Source: Serratia plymuthica NBRC 102599 (GTDB taxonomy: Bacteria > Pseudomonadota > Gammaproteobacteria > Enterobacterales > Enterobacteriaceae). From it: 64,000 nucleotides of DNA. This document shows, piece by piece, positions 20,860 through 30,548 of this stretch. The position numbers and the translations under genes are program-made. Under the pieces are notes generated by a model. The model made no database searches. It had not been told where the DNA came from and worked only from the letters and a program-made list of their open reading frames with translations. The stretch's first letter is position 1; the number at the start of each line of letters is the position of its first letter. The stretch spans positions 186,001 to 250,000 of the forward strand of contig NZ_BCTU01000007.1 of NCBI RefSeq assembly GCF_001590925.1. Direction: 5' to 3'.

Positions 20860-20900
20860 GTTGCGCTGTGCGCAACACCCGACTATGATGCGTATAACGC
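20860..20900 (+). promoter_or_regulatory. higBA promoter with two operator palindromes
   Basis: A sigma-70 promoter is visible: -35 TTGCGC (20861-20866), 17-base spacer, -10 TATGAT (20884-20889). The -35 lies inside a perfect inverted repeat GTTGCGC-TGT-GCGCAAC (20860-20876), and a second palindrome GCGTATAACGC (20890-20900) covers the start region. The layout is typical of an operator bound by the antitoxin or toxin-antitoxin complex. Confidence 0.65.
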
Positions 20901-20921
20901 AACACCCATGGAGCCATCAGG

Positions 20922-21199
20922 ATGATAAAAAGCTTCAGGCATAAAGGACTCAAGAAATTCTTTGAAACGGGTTCAACGGCTGGCATCGATGCCAAACAGG
21001 CAAAAAAATCAGCCTCCGTCTGAGCGTGTTGGATCTGGCTAAGGAAATCAATGATGTAGATCTCCCCGGGTTCTTTCTTCATTCGCTGACGGGCGATCGA
21101 ACAGGACTTTGGTCAATCACCGTCACTGGCAACTGGCGAATTACGTTTGAATTGTCCGAGGGGGATATCTATATCGTCAATTATGAGGATTATCACTGA
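20922..21199 (+). pseudogene. higB: HigB-type toxin (mRNA endonuclease), frameshifted
   Basis: The RelE-superfamily toxin HigB cleaves mRNA on the ribosome. From the ATG at 20922 the frame reads MIKSFRHKGLKKFFETGSTA and on to residue 29, but after seven A (21002-21008) it reaches TGA at 21021-21023. Stepping back one base inside the A run opens the rest of the protein (SLRLSVLDLAKEINDVDLPG, then HSLTGDRTGLWSITVTGNWR, to the YEDYH end), which stops at 21199. The rebuilt protein has 92 residues, the normal HigB length. The A AAA AAA run is a classic -1 slippage sequence, so this may be a one-base deletion, a sequencing error, or recoding. The stop overlaps the higA start. Confidence 0.8.
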
Positions 21200-21486
21200 T
21201 GAGCCACATGCATAACCCGCCACATCCCGGAGAACTGCTCAAGGAAACGATGGAGACATTGCAGCTTAGCGCGCGCGGCCTGGCCAGAGCGCTTGATGTA
21301 GCGCCATCAACGGTTCAACGTCTGATTACCGGCAAGTCCGATATCTCACCGGAAATGGCTATACGTTTATCGATTGTTATCGGCAGTTCCGAACATGTCT
21401 GGATGGGAATGCAGGATGCCTACGATCTCTGGCACGCCAGACAATCCATTGACCTATCGAAACTGCGCAAACTGGATTTTGCCTGA
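21199..21486 (+). CDS. higA: HigA family antitoxin
   Basis: An XRE-type helix-turn-helix antitoxin of 95 residues starting MSHMHNPPHPGELLKETMET. The HTH is at about residues 24-50 (SARGLARALDVAPSTVQRLITGKSDISPE region). The ATG overlaps the higB stop (TGATG), so translation is coupled. It should bind the palindromes at 20860-20900 and repress its own operon. It is intact while the toxin frame is broken. A bidirectional terminator follows. Confidence 0.92.
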   Translation: MSHMHNPPHPGELLKETMETLQLSARGLARALDVAPSTVQRLITGKSDISPEMAIRLSIVIGSSEHVWMGMQDAYDLWHARQSIDLSKLRKLDFA

Positions 21487-21506
21487 CAGACCAGAACTAT
21501 GAGCTT

Positions 21507-21540
21507 AAAAAAACACCGGCGCTGGCCGGTGTTTTCATTT
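21507..21540. terminator. bidirectional terminator between higA and proY
   Basis: Perfect 11-bp arms AAAACACCGGC and GCCGGTGTTTT with a GCTG loop. An A run precedes and a T-rich run follows, so it can serve both higBA and the convergent proY. Confidence 0.9.
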
Positions 21541-22947
21541 TCAATCCTGCTGTGGTGCCAGCACCGCCCGCTTCTTCTGGCGGTTGACCTTGAAGTAGTA
21601 ACCCGCCAGCAGCACTACCACCCACACCAGACCGGCGTAAAGTGATACGCGGGTAGTTGGGAAATAGCCAATCAGGCCAATGATGAACGCCAGGAAGATA
21701 ATCGCGACCACGGAGGTGAACACGCCGCCGCGCAGCGGGAACGCCAGCTTTTTCACCTGCTCTTTGCTCAGACTGCGGCGGAAGGCAATCTGCGAGCACA
21801 GGATCATGATCCACACCCACACGGTGGCAAAGGTCGCCAGCGAGGCAATCACCAGGAACACGTTTTCCGGCATGATGTAGTTGAGGTACACCGCCAACAG
21901 CAACGCCAGCATCATCACCAACACCGTAACCCACGGAATACCGCGCTTCGACACCTTGCTGAACATCTTCGGCGCATGGCCCTGCTCGGCCATCCCGTGC
22001 AGCATGCGGCCGACACCGAACACATCGCTGTTAATCGCCGACAGCGACGCGGTGATCACCACAAAGTTGAGGATGCCCGCAGCCACGGTAATCCCCATGT
22101 GCTGGAAGGTCAGCACAAACGGGCTGCCGTTGGTGCCCACCTGATTCCACGGATAAATCGACATGATGACGAACAGCGTACCAACGTAGAACACCAGGAT
22201 GCGCCACGGCACCGAATTGATGGCCTTGGGAATCGACGTTTTCGGGTCCTTGGCTTCACCGGCGGTGATACCGATGATCTCGATGCCGCCATAGGCGAAC
22301 ATCACCAGTTGCAGCGACAGGATCATGCCGATAAAACCATTGCTGAAGAAGCCTCCGTTGGACCACAGGTTATGGATACCTGTCGGTTGCCCGCCGTTGC
22401 CAATCCCCCAAATGATGATGCCGATACCGGCGGCAATCATGATGATGATGGTGGCGACTTTGAAGAACGAGAACCAAAACTCCAGCTCGCCGAACACCTT
22501 CACGCTCATCAGGTTGATGGCGCCAATCACCAGCACCACGCTCAGCACCCAAATCCAGTGCGGCACCTCGGGGAACCAGACGCCCATATAAATGCCGAAC
22601 GCGGTCACGTCGGCGATGGCGACGATCAGAATTTCAAAACAGTAGGTCCAGCCGGTGATATACCCGGCCATCGGGCCAAGGTAGTCCTGCGCATAACGGG
22701 AGAACGAGCTGGCCTGCGGGTTGTTGACCGACATCTCGCCCAAAGCGCGCATGATGATAAAAGCGACGACGCCGCCAATCAGGTATGCCAGCAAAACGCT
22801 CGGGCCGGCCATTTTAATGGCGTCCGCCGAACCGTAGAACAGGCCGGTGCCAATGGCCGAGCCGAGAGCCATAAAGCGGATATGACGCGTGCTGAGACCG
22901 CGCTTCAGCTTATTGGCCGCAGGGGCGGAGGGTGACTGTTGTTGCAT
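21541..22947 (-). CDS. proY: amino acid permease ProY (APC family)
   Basis: A 12-helix inner-membrane permease of the amino acid transporter family, annotated as proline-specific in E. coli. The 468-residue protein has the AAT signature near the N-terminus ([25 protein letters not shown]) and the conserved [13 protein letters not shown] loop. It lies downstream of brnQ, as in E. coli (phoR-brnQ-proY-malZ), but a good terminator separates the two. The substrate call follows family and synteny, not direct sequence proof; other neutral amino acids remain possible. Confidence 0.88.
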   Translation of the reverse strand: MQQQSPSAPAANKLKRGLSTRHIRFMALGSAIGTGLFYGSADAIKMAGPSVLLAYLIGGVVAFIIMRALGEMSVNNPQASSFSRYAQDYLGPMAGYITGWTYCFEILIVAIADVTAFGIYMGVWFPEVPHWIWVLSVVLVIGAINLMSVKVFGELEFWFSFFKVATIIIMIAAGIGIIIWGIGNGGQPTGIHNLWSNGGFFSNGFIGMILSLQLVMFAYGGIEIIGITAGEAKDPKTSIPKAINSVPWRILVFYVGTLFVIMSIYPWNQVGTNGSPFVLTFQHMGITVAAGILNFVVITASLSAINSDVFGVGRMLHGMAEQGHAPKMFSKVSKRGIPWVTVLVMMLALLLAVYLNYIMPENVFLVIASLATFATVWVWIMILCSQIAFRRSLSKEQVKKLAFPLRGGVFTSVVAIIFLAFIIGLIGYFPTTRVSLYAGLVWVVVLLAGYYFKVNRQKKRAVLAPQQD

Positions 22948-22973
22948 GAAAATAACCCGTGTTTTTTAAACGT

Positions 22974-23000
22974 AAAAAGGCCACGGACAAGTCCGTGGCC
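22974..23000 (-). terminator. terminator after brnQ
   Basis: On the minus strand, GGCCACGGAC-TT-GTCCGTGGCC (perfect 10-bp arms) is followed by five T. It lies just after the brnQ stop and about 30 bases before the proY start, so proY expression would need read-through or its own promoter. Confidence 0.85.
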
Positions 23001-23018
23001 CAAAATTCAGCCGGGGGA

Positions 23019-24338
23019 TTATGGGTGCGCGGTCACTTCAGAACGCGTACAAACCCGGTCATAAATCGCGACCAACACCAGCATCAGCAGAGAAGGCGAC
23101 AGCCATGCCAGCCCCTGCGCAGCCAATGGCAGGTGATTGGTCCACTCCGGCAACAGGTGCTGGAAGGTGGAGGCTTTCACCGCATCAAGGATACCAAACA
23201 ACAAGCTGACCAGCATCACCGGCGCCACGATACGCGTCGCGCTGTTCCACCAACGCAGGGTGAAGCTCAATACCACCAGCACGATACACGGTGGGTAAAT
23301 CGCGGTCAGCACCGGGATAGAGATCTGGATCAGATGGCTCAGGCCCAGATTGGAAACCACCATCGAGAACAGGCCCAGAATAAAGACCAGCGTCTTATAA
23401 GAGAACGGCAGGTACTGAGCAAAGAACTCGGCGCAGGCACAGGTCAGGCCTACCGCAGTCACCATACAGGCGATGAAGATCAGCGCCGCCAGGAAGAAGC
23501 TGCCCAACCCACCGAAGGTATTTTGCACATAAGCGTGCAGGATCACCGCGCCGTTGGTCGCGTCCGGCACCAACACGCCACTGCCGGAACCCAGCTTGAA
23601 CAGGCTCAGGTAAACCAGCGTCAGGCCCACACCGGCGATCAGGCCGGCCAAAATGGTGTAACGCGTCAGCAGGCCGGCATCTTTCACGCCGCGGGAACGC
23701 GCAGCGTTGACGATGACGATGCCGAACACCAGCGCGCCCAGCGTATCCATGGTCAGATAGCCGTTGACGAAGCCGGAAGAGAAAGGAACGTGCTGATAAA
23801 TTTCGGTCGCCGGAATAGGCGTGCCCGCCGGCCAAACCAACGCCGCAATGCCGAGTGCGCCGAGCGCAACGATTTTCAGCGGAGCCAGCACGTGGCCCAC
23901 GGTATCGAGCAAGCGGCCCGGATACAGTGAAATGCCGATGACCAGCGCGAAATACACCAGGCTGTAGATAAACAGCGGCATGGCGCCGTCGCCGGTCAGC
24001 GGTGCAATACCCACTTCAAAGGACACGGTCGCGGTACGCGGGGTGGCGAACAGCGGGCCAACCGCCAGATAACAGACCGTCGCCAGCAGCAAACCGGCGC
24101 TGCGGCCAATCGGCGTGCTAAGGGCATCAATACCGCCGCCAACGCGTGCCAGAGCGATAACGGTTATCACCGGCAAACCGACTGCGGTAATCAGGAAGCC
24201 GATTGCTGCGGTCCAGACGTGCTCACCGGACTGTAAACCGACCATCGGCGGGAAAATGATGTTCCCGGCGCCGACAAATAAGGCAAAGGTCATAAAACCC
24301 AGCGCCATAATATCTTTTGACGTTAAACGATGACTCAT
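23019..24338 (-). CDS. brnQ: branched-chain amino acid transporter BrnQ (LIV-II)
   Basis: A sodium-coupled symporter for leucine, isoleucine and valine in the inner membrane. I take the ATG at 24338 ([20 protein letters not shown]), giving 439 residues, the same as E. coli BrnQ; the open frame extends 30 codons further without similarity. Twelve hydrophobic segments are visible. It lies upstream of proY. In E. coli it directly follows phoR; here the MetE-like gene and the PstS-like gene sit between. Confidence 0.95.
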   Translation of the reverse strand: MSHRLTSKDIMALGFMTFALFVGAGNIIFPPMVGLQSGEHVWTAAIGFLITAVGLPVITVIALARVGGGIDALSTPIGRSAGLLLATVCYLAVGPLFATPRTATVSFEVGIAPLTGDGAMPLFIYSLVYFALVIGISLYPGRLLDTVGHVLAPLKIVALGALGIAALVWPAGTPIPATEIYQHVPFSSGFVNGYLTMDTLGALVFGIVIVNAARSRGVKDAGLLTRYTILAGLIAGVGLTLVYLSLFKLGSGSGVLVPDATNGAVILHAYVQNTFGGLGSFFLAALIFIACMVTAVGLTCACAEFFAQYLPFSYKTLVFILGLFSMVVSNLGLSHLIQISIPVLTAIYPPCIVLVVLSFTLRWWNSATRIVAPVMLVSLLFGILDAVKASTFQHLLPEWTNHLPLAAQGLAWLSPSLLMLVLVAIYDRVCTRSEVTAHP

Positions 24339-24786
24339 ACGATGTCGTGCTGCCTGTTCAAATGAAAAAAAGTACCCGATATCGTGGTGACGTAATGCCC
24401 CCACCCGGTTGCCGGCTTGCCCTTTCATCGTGAGACCAACAAGAGCAGAAAACGCGTAGCGTCCGGCGTTTTGTCCTTATTCGAAATTGACCACTCATGA
24501 TGATGGACAGAGTTTTAGGAGTTATAAATGGAGGTTTAGTCCGACAACGGGGGGTAAGTTAAACGTTTATAGCGTTGAAAGGCAAGTCGCGTGACAAAAA
24601 CCAGAGCTATCGACCAGATAATCTTTTGTCACCAGTCGATCATATTGGCTATCAATTAATATACACTACATGATTTGTATCATTTTTGAGCGACGCATTC
24701 ACAAACCGTGAAACATCCGGCTTGAGACCGCGCGAAAACGCCAATAAACGATCGGTTTTCGCGTGGTCTGAACGGGATCTGCGCGC
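24339..24786. other. intergenic region upstream of brnQ
   Basis: About 450 bases with no convincing gene. It must hold the brnQ promoter. The only clear structure is a long inverted repeat at 24726-24768. A plus-strand open frame crossing 24686-25129 mostly shadows the MetE-like gene and has no ribosome site. Confidence 0.6.
24726..24768. repeat. long stem-loop beyond the MetE-like gene
   Basis: Arms of 14 bases, GACCGCGCGAAAAC and GTTTTCGCGTGGTC, pair with one mismatch around 15 bases. It lies about 20 bases beyond the stop of the gene at 24787. There is no T run on the minus strand, so it may be a Rho-type or RNA-stability element. Confidence 0.5.
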
Positions 24787-25893
24787 TTACCAAACCTCTC
24801 GGGCAATATTCACCACGCTTTGCAGCTTATTCCACTGCTGCTGTTCGCTCAGGCTATTGCCCTCTTCGGTCGAGGCAAACCCGCACTGGGTGCTGAGGCA
24901 CAACTGGCGGCGATCGACAAACTGCGCGGCCTCCTCGAGACGCTGTTTCACCTGTTCCGGGTTCTCCAGCTCGCCGTTTTTGGTGGTGATCAGGCCGAGC
25001 ACCACCTGCTGTTTACCGGGTTTGATAAAACGCAGCGGCTCAAAGCCCCCGGAGCGCTCGTTGTCGTATTCCAGGAAGAAAGCGTCGATATTCACCTGGC
25101 CGAACAGGATTTCCGCCACCGGCTCGTAACCGCCTTCGGATATCCAGGTAGAGCGGAAATTACCGCGACACACGTGCAAGCCGATGGTCAGATCGTCCGG
25201 CTTGCCGGCGATCGCCGCATTCAGCACGTCGGCGTAGATCTTCGCCAGACGATCCGGATCCTCACCGCGCTCGCGGATCTGCCGTCGTTGATCGTCCGAG
25301 CACAGATAAGCCCAGACGGTGTCATCCAGTTGCAGATAGCGGCAACCTGCGTCATAAAACGCCTTGATCGCATCACGGTAGGTCTGCGCCAGATCGTCGA
25401 AATAGACATTCAGATCCGGGTAAACCCGGCTGTCGATGGCCTTGCGCCCGCCGCGAAAGTGCAGCACGCTCGGGCTGGGAATGGTCATTTTCGGTACCGC
25501 ATCGCCGGCCGTCGCCTCCAGAAAGCGAAAATCCGCCAGCATCGGGTGCTGGGGATTAAAACCCAATTTGCCGACCACCTTGATGCTGCGCGCGCGGGTT
25601 TGCACGCCGTTGAACTGGATCCCCTGCTCCGCATCATAACCTTCCACGCCGTCCAGTCCTTCCAGGAAGTCGAAGTGCCACCACGCACGGCGGAATTCGC
25701 CGTCCGTCACCACCGCCAAACCGAGGTCTTTCTGTTTTACCACCGCCAAACGGATCTGCTCGTCTTCAACCGCGCGCAACCGGGCGGCATCGATTTCGCC
25801 TTGCTGGAACTGCTGGCGAGCAGTTTTCAGCGCCGCAGGGCGCAACAGGCTGCCGACAACGTCAGCGTGAAAGGCGTGGTTGCAATCGCACAT
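24787..25893 (-). CDS. MetE-like cobalamin-independent methionine synthase family protein (YxjG type)
   Basis: A 368-residue single-barrel protein related to the catalytic C-terminal domain of MetE. The zinc ligands of that domain appear as His240 and Cys242 (GLHVCRGN), Cys337 (STQCGF) and probably Glu275. The N-terminal half of full-length MetE is absent, which is normal for the YxjG/YxjH group. Start at 25893 (MCDCNHAF) is preceded by GGGAG at good spacing. MetJ boxes lie upstream, so a role in methionine synthesis, such as methyl transfer to homocysteine from an alternative donor, is likely. The methyl donor is not known. Confidence 0.82.
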   Translation of the reverse strand: MCDCNHAFHADVVGSLLRPAALKTARQQFQQGEIDAARLRAVEDEQIRLAVVKQKDLGLAVVTDGEFRRAWWHFDFLEGLDGVEGYDAEQGIQFNGVQTRARSIKVVGKLGFNPQHPMLADFRFLEATAGDAVPKMTIPSPSVLHFRGGRKAIDSRVYPDLNVYFDDLAQTYRDAIKAFYDAGCRYLQLDDTVWAYLCSDDQRRQIRERGEDPDRLAKIYADVLNAAIAGKPDDLTIGLHVCRGNFRSTWISEGGYEPVAEILFGQVNIDAFFLEYDNERSGGFEPLRFIKPGKQQVVLGLITTKNGELENPEQVKQRLEEAAQFVDRRQLCLSTQCGFASTEEGNSLSEQQQWNKLQSVVNIAREVW

Positions 25894-25972
25894 ATTATGA
25901 CTCCCGGTGACAGGCAAAGGATCGGGCCTCTTTGCTTCAATGATTGACAGTGTGAACTATTACGCTGAGTTA

Positions 25973-25996
25973 CTTTAGACATCCAGACGTCTAAAG
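25973..25996 (-). promoter_or_regulatory. predicted MetJ operator (met boxes)
   Basis: A perfect AGACGTCT met box (25985-25992) is preceded in tandem by AGACATCC (6 of 8). The stretch also forms an inverted repeat, CTTTAGAC and GTCTAAAG, around eight central bases. Tandem 8-base boxes are how dimers of MetJ with S-adenosylmethionine bind. It lies 80-105 bases upstream of the MetE-like start, where repression of its promoter is plausible. Confidence 0.8.
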
Positions 25997-26105
25997 AATC
26001 TATTGGGGTGCATCCTGTCACGCCGCTTGTCGGGCGGCAATAGAATAATTTTCATTGGTGTTGAGAGAAATTCATGTTGGGCGCCACTCGGCGCCCGTTG
26101 GAGGA

Positions 26106-27044
26106 TTACTTCAGGCCCAGCGCCAGCCGGGTTTTACGCAGCGTATCGGGTGGCAGCGGCAGGTAGCCGTCATGATTAACCAGCTTTTGCCCGGCATCGG
26201 ACAGCACGCGATCGAGAAAAGCGGCGGTCAGCGGCTCCAGCGGTTGGTTGGGGGCCTTGTTGATGTAAATATACAGATAGCGCGACAACGGGTAACTGCC
26301 GTTGCTAACGTTGGTATCATTGGGGACAACATAATTTTCACCCGACTCCGCCAGCGGCAACAGACGCACGCCACTGGCGCGAAAACCGATGCTGGCATAG
26401 CCAATGCTGTTCAGTGAACCGGCCACCGCCTGCACCACCGAGGCCGAACCGGGCAGCTCATTGACCCGCGGCATAAAATCGCCGCCGCACAGGGCGCGCA
26501 GTTTGAAATAGCCGTAAGTGCCGGAGGCGGAGTTACGCCCGAAACGTTGGAGGTCACGCTGTTGCCAACTGCCGGTCAACCCCAATTCGCCCCAACGCAT
26601 CAGCGGCCGGCTTTCGCCGCAGCGCCGGGTAGCGGAGAAAATGCGGTCGAGCTGCTGCAGGTTCAGACCGCGCAACGGATTGTCCTGATGCACCAGCACC
26701 ACCAGCGCATCCACCGCTACCGGCACGGCCAGCGGCGCATAACCATAACGGTGTTCGAACGCCGACACTTCCGCCGCCTTCATCGGCCTGCTCATTGGCC
26801 CAAGCTGCGCTGCACCCGCCGCCAGTGCGGTAGGCGCGGTTGAAGAACCGGCGGCCTGGATCTGCAAATTGACGTTAGGGTAGTGCTGACTGAAGTCTTG
26901 CGCCCACAGCGCCATCAGATTCGCCAGCGTATCGGAGCCGACGCTCGACAGGTTGCCGGACAGCATACCGTCCGGCTGCGCCAGTGCGCCGCGGCTCGCC
27001 AGCAGCGCCAGGCACAGCAACAACCATCGGGTAATTCGGATCAT
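26106..27044 (-). CDS. PstS-like phosphate-binding periplasmic protein
   Basis: A 312-residue exported protein. The signal peptide is clear ([20 protein letters not shown], cleavage after about residue 22). The mature sequence shows PstS-type anion-binding segments: [24 protein letters not shown] with [10 protein letters not shown], and [12 protein letters not shown]. It starts 16 bases after the phoR stop and probably belongs to a phoB-phoR transcript. No pstCAB genes are adjacent, so it either feeds a distant Pst transporter or acts as a phosphate sensor or scavenger. The latter is speculation. Confidence 0.85.
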   Translation of the reverse strand: MIRITRWLLLCLALLASRGALAQPDGMLSGNLSSVGSDTLANLMALWAQDFSQHYPNVNLQIQAAGSSTAPTALAAGAAQLGPMSRPMKAAEVSAFEHRYGYAPLAVPVAVDALVVLVHQDNPLRGLNLQQLDRIFSATRRCGESRPLMRWGELGLTGSWQQRDLQRFGRNSASGTYGYFKLRALCGGDFMPRVNELPGSASVVQAVAGSLNSIGYASIGFRASGVRLLPLAESGENYVVPNDTNVSNGSYPLSRYLYIYINKAPNQPLEPLTAAFLDRVLSDAGQKLVNHDGYLPLPPDTLRKTRLALGLK

Positions 27045-27060
27045 GCCAGCCTCTCGCGCG

Positions 27061-28377
27061 TTAATTTTTCACCGCATTCTCTGATAAAGCTGCAGGAACA
27101 ATCAACCGGTTAGGCAAGGTAAAGATGAAACGGGTGCCAATCCCCTGCTCGCTGAGGATCTCCAACCGCGCATCGTGGTGGCTGAGCGCATGCTTGACGA
27201 TCGCCAGCCCCAGCCCGCTGCCGCCGGTCTGGCGTGAACGGGCTTTATCGACGCGGTAGAAACGCTCGGTCAGGCGCGGAATATGTTCGGCGGCGATACC
27301 CGGCCCGTTGTCGCTGACCTGGAACTGCGCGCCGTTTGGCGTCTGTTGCCAGCTCACCTCAATATGGGTGCCTTTCGGCGTGTGATTGACGGCGTTATAC
27401 ACCAGATTCGACACCGCGCTGCGCAGTTGGTCATCGTTGCCGAACACCTTGAGCTGCTCGTTCACCCGGAAGGTAATCTCATGGTTGTCGCCGCTCAGCG
27501 ACTGCGCCTCACGCTGCAACACCCGCAACATCAGCGGAATATCGACCCGCTCGTTCATATCGACGTTAGGGGCCGCCTCAATGCGCGACAGCGTCAGCAG
27601 CTGTTTGACCAGCCCGTCCATGCGCCGGGTCTGTTCCTGCATGGTGCCCAGCGCCTTACCGCGCAGCGAGCCGTCCAGCTCCTCGTCGCTCATCATCTCC
27701 AGGTAGCCCTGCAATACCGTCAGCGGGGTACGCAATTCATGGCTGACGTTGGCGAAGAAGTTGCGGCGCGCGCCTTCAAGCTGGCGCATTTGGGTGACGT
27801 CGCGCGCCACCATCAACAGTTGCCCTTCCGAATAGGGCATCACGCGGAACTCAACGTAGTGCTCGTTATTGAGTTGCAGCGTCAGTGGCCGCGTGAATTC
27901 CTGCTGTTGCAGATAGTGGCTGAACTCTGGGTAACGCAACAGGTTAAGGATGTGCTGCCCGTTGTCTTCCGGCCAGCGGAATCCCAGCAGATGCTGCGCC
28001 AACCCGTTGCACCAGAAGATATTGCCTTCGACGGTGGTCATCACCACCGCATCGGGCAGCGATTCCGCGCCGCTGCGAAAACGTTTGATCAACAACGCCA
28101 GTTCACGACGACGACGACGGTTACGCTGTTGCATCTGGTAGAGGCCGTAAAACAGCGGCTCCCAGCTCCAGCGCCCAGGCGGCGGTGTCATGCTGCGATC
28201 GACCCACAGCCAGTGGGAAAGTTTGAGTTGGTTGTAGAAATTCCAGACCAGCGCCGCCAGCACGGCGGCCAGCAGCAGCCAGGGCAGATAGCCGAAAATC
28301 AGCCCCATCAACAAGGCAGGTAAACAGAAAAGAGCCAGCTCCAGGGCCAGCCTCTTCCAGGAAAGGCGTTCTAGCAC
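27061..28377 (-). CDS. phoR: phosphate regulon sensor kinase PhoR
   Basis: PhoR is the inner-membrane histidine kinase that, with PstSCAB and PhoU, reports phosphate limitation and phosphorylates PhoB. Two N-terminal membrane helices (about 10-30 and 31-48) are followed by a charged linker, a PAS domain (about 100-195), the H-box [10 protein letters not shown] with His213, and the ATPase domain ([17 protein letters not shown]). Length is 438 residues. It lies 24 bases after phoB. Confidence 0.97.
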   Translation of the reverse strand: MLERLSWKRLALELALFCLPALLMGLIFGYLPWLLLAAVLAALVWNFYNQLKLSHWLWVDRSMTPPPGRWSWEPLFYGLYQMQQRNRRRRRELALLIKRFRSGAESLPDAVVMTTVEGNIFWCNGLAQHLLGFRWPEDNGQHILNLLRYPEFSHYLQQQEFTRPLTLQLNNEHYVEFRVMPYSEGQLLMVARDVTQMRQLEGARRNFFANVSHELRTPLTVLQGYLEMMSDEELDGSLRGKALGTMQEQTRRMDGLVKQLLTLSRIEAAPNVDMNERVDIPLMLRVLQREAQSLSGDNHEITFRVNEQLKVFGNDDQLRSAVSNLVYNAVNHTPKGTHIEVSWQQTPNGAQFQVSDNGPGIAAEHIPRLTERFYRVDKARSRQTGGSGLGLAIVKHALSHHDARLEILSEQGIGTRFIFTLPNRLIVPAALSENAVKN

Positions 28378-28401
28378 AGCATATTCTCCAGCGCGACGCG
28401 A

Positions 28402-29091
28402 TCAGTAACGCGTTGAGAATCGGTAGCCGGTGCCCCGAACGGTTTGAACCATTTTGTCATGACCAGTGGTCTCTAACGCCTTACGGAGCCGGCGGATATG
28501 CACATCAACGGTGCGGTCTTCCACATAAACGTTAGTGCCCCAGACGTGATTAAGCAACTGTTCGCGGCTATAAACACGTTCCGGATGGGTCATAAAGAAA
28601 TGCAGCAGTTTGAACTCGGTCGGCCCCATATCCAGCGCCTGCTCATTAGCCATTACGCGATGTGAGGAAGGGTCCAGGCTCAACCCCTGCATTTCAATCA
28701 CTTCTTCCACCGCCATCGGCGAAATGCGGCGCATTACCGCCTTGATGCGCGCCACCAGCTCCTTCGGCGAGAACGGCTTGGTAATGTAATCGTCCGCTCC
28801 CACTTCCAGGCCGCGCACCCGGTCTTCTTCTTCACCGCGTGCGGTCAGCATCATCACCGGAATATCGCGGGTCAGCGCTTCACGCTTCATGTGTTTGATA
28901 AACTGGATACCGGAACCACCGGGTAACATCCAGTCGAGCAACACCAAATCAGGGAACGGCTCAGACAGGCGCGTCACGGCGCTGTCATAATCCTCGGCTT
29001 CCAACGGTTGGTAACCATTCTGTTCCAACACAAAGCACACCATCTCACGGATCGGCGCTTCGTCTTCCACCACCAGTATGCGTCTTGCCAT
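28402..29091 (-). CDS. phoB: phosphate regulon response regulator PhoB
   Basis: PhoB is the OmpR-family activator of the Pho regulon. The start at 29091 ([17 protein letters not shown]) gives 229 residues, identical in length to E. coli PhoB. The longer frame has no support. The phosphoacceptor is Asp53 in LLDWMLPG; the winged helix covers about 130-225. A Pho box lies 50-80 bases upstream, so it is autoregulated. It is divergent from sbcD, as in E. coli. Confidence 0.98.
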   Translation of the reverse strand: MARRILVVEDEAPIREMVCFVLEQNGYQPLEAEDYDSAVTRLSEPFPDLVLLDWMLPGGSGIQFIKHMKREALTRDIPVMMLTARGEEEDRVRGLEVGADDYITKPFSPKELVARIKAVMRRISPMAVEEVIEMQGLSLDPSSHRVMANEQALDMGPTEFKLLHFFMTHPERVYSREQLLNHVWGTNVYVEDRTVDVHIRRLRKALETTGHDKMVQTVRGTGYRFSTRY

Positions 29092-29143
29092 CGTCAATCC
29101 TGCCAATGTGTTAGCGATCACAGTTGATTGCGGGCGCCATTAT

Positions 29144-29172
29144 GCGTCAGTTTTGTGACACTTTTATGAAAA
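29144..29172 (-). promoter_or_regulatory. Pho box upstream of phoB
   Basis: On the minus strand, TTTTCATAAAA, GTGTCACAAAA and CTGACGC follow each other as 11-base direct repeats. The arrangement is nearly identical to the known E. coli phoB Pho box (TTTTCATAAAT, CTGTCATAAAT, CTGACGC). PhoB dimers should bind here and activate phoBR. Confidence 0.9.
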
Positions 29173-29315
29173 AACCAGCCTGTTATAGCCAGTAAGCATA
29201 GCGATTATTTCCAGCTTCAAAGAAAAATCATTCAGTTGTCATAATCATTGCGTCACGACAGGAGAGTCTGCCCCCTTTATAATCACTGCCATTAGCTTAT
29301 CGCCCCGGGAGTGTC

Positions 29316-30548
29316 ATGCGCCTGATCCACACCTCTGACTGGCATCTTGGCCAGTACTTTTTCACCAAAAGCCGTGCCGCCGAGCACCAGGCTTTTTTGC
29401 GCTGGCTGATCGAGCAAATTGAACAGCAACGGGTGGATGCTCTGATCGTCGCCGGGGATCTGTTCGACACCGGGTCGCCGCCGAGTTACGCCCGCGAGCT
29501 GTATAACCGCTTCGTGGTGGAGCTGCAGCGTACCGGCTGCCAACTGGTGGTGCTGGGCGGTAACCATGACTCCGTGGCAACCCTGAATGAATCGCGCGAA
29601 TTGCTTTCTTGCCTGAATACAACGGTGATCGCCAACGCCCAAAGCGACATCGGGCAGCAGATCCTGGTGCTTAACCAGCGCGACGGCCAACCGGGTGCGG
29701 TGTTGTGCGCCATCCCGTTCCTGCGCCCGCGCGATCTGACGACCAGCCGCGCCGGCGAATCGGGTGCGCAAAAGCAGCAGGCGTTGCAAGAGGCGATCGC
29801 GGAACACTATCAACAGCTCTACCAGGCGGCCTGCGCACGCCGCGATGAACTGGGGCTAACCTTGCCGATTGTCGCCACCGGCCACCTGACCACCGTGGGG
29901 GTTACCACCTCCGATTCGGTGCGCGATATTTACATCGGCACGCTGGATGCCTTCCCGGCGCAGGCGTTTCCGCCTGCCGACTACATTGCGTTGGGGCATA
30001 TTCACCGGGCGCAAAACGTCGCCAAATCCGAGCATATCCGCTACAGCGGTTCGCCTATCCCACTCAGTTTCGATGAGCTGGGCAAACCCAAAAGCGTGTT
30101 TATGGTGGATTTTGCCGATGGCGCCCTGCAACAGGTCACCGCACTGGATATCCCCAGCTTCCAGCCGATGCAACTGATCAAAGGTGATTTGGCGCAAATA
30201 GAGCAACAATTGCGGCAGTTCGCCGATTATCAAGGGGAACTGCCGGTATGGCTGGATATCGAAGTGGCCACGCAAGATTACCTCAGCGACATTCAGCGCC
30301 GTATTCAACTGCTGGCGGATCAACTGCCGGTGGAGGTGGTATTGCTGCGCCGCAGTAAAGAGCAGCGCCGCCAGGCCCTTGAACAGCAGGACAAGAAAAC
30401 GCTCAACGAACTGAGCGTCAATGAGGTCTTCGAGCGGCGGCTGGCGCAGGAGACGGAAATCACTGAGCCCCGCCAGCAGCGGATGCGCCAAATGTTCCAT
30501 CAGGTGGTCGAGGCCGTACGGCACAACGACGAGGAGCCGACCCAATGA
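29316..30548 (+). CDS. sbcD: exonuclease subunit SbcD
   Basis: SbcD is the Mre11-type nuclease of the SbcCD complex, which cleaves hairpin DNA and processes double-strand breaks. The metallophosphoesterase motifs are visible: SDWHLG (Asp8, His10), GDLFDTG, GGNHDS and the later GHLT and GHIH. Length is 410 residues, like E. coli. The stop overlaps the sbcC start (ATGA), so the two are translationally coupled. It is divergent from phoB. Confidence 0.97.
   Translation: MRLIHTSDWHLGQYFFTKSRAAEHQAFLRWLIEQIEQQRVDALIVAGDLFDTGSPPSYARELYNRFVVELQRTGCQLVVLGGNHDSVATLNESRELLSCLNTTVIANAQSDIGQQILVLNQRDGQPGAVLCAIPFLRPRDLTTSRAGESGAQKQQALQEAIAEHYQQLYQAACARRDELGLTLPIVATGHLTTVGVTTSDSVRDIYIGTLDAFPAQAFPPADYIALGHIHRAQNVAKSEHIRYSGSPIPLSFDELGKPKSVFMVDFADGALQQVTALDIPSFQPMQLIKGDLAQIEQQLRQFADYQGELPVWLDIEVATQDYLSDIQRRIQLLADQLPVEVVLLRRSKEQRRQALEQQDKKTLNELSVNEVFERRLAQETEITEPRQQRMRQMFHQVVEAVRHNDEEPTQ

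Noticed and set aside
20549-21082. 177-codon minus-strand open frame across the small exported gene and higB
   Set aside because: It covers the higBA promoter and has no recognisable domain or ribosome site; HigB similarity on the plus strand is clear.
24686-25129. 147-codon plus-strand frame near 24.7-25.1 kb
   Set aside because: Mostly antisense to the MetE-like gene, and its N-terminal part matches nothing.
29236-29256. TTGTCAT and GTCAC near the sbcD promoter as a second Pho box
   Set aside because: The two GTCA units are 14 bases apart rather than 11, so they do not fit PhoB spacing.
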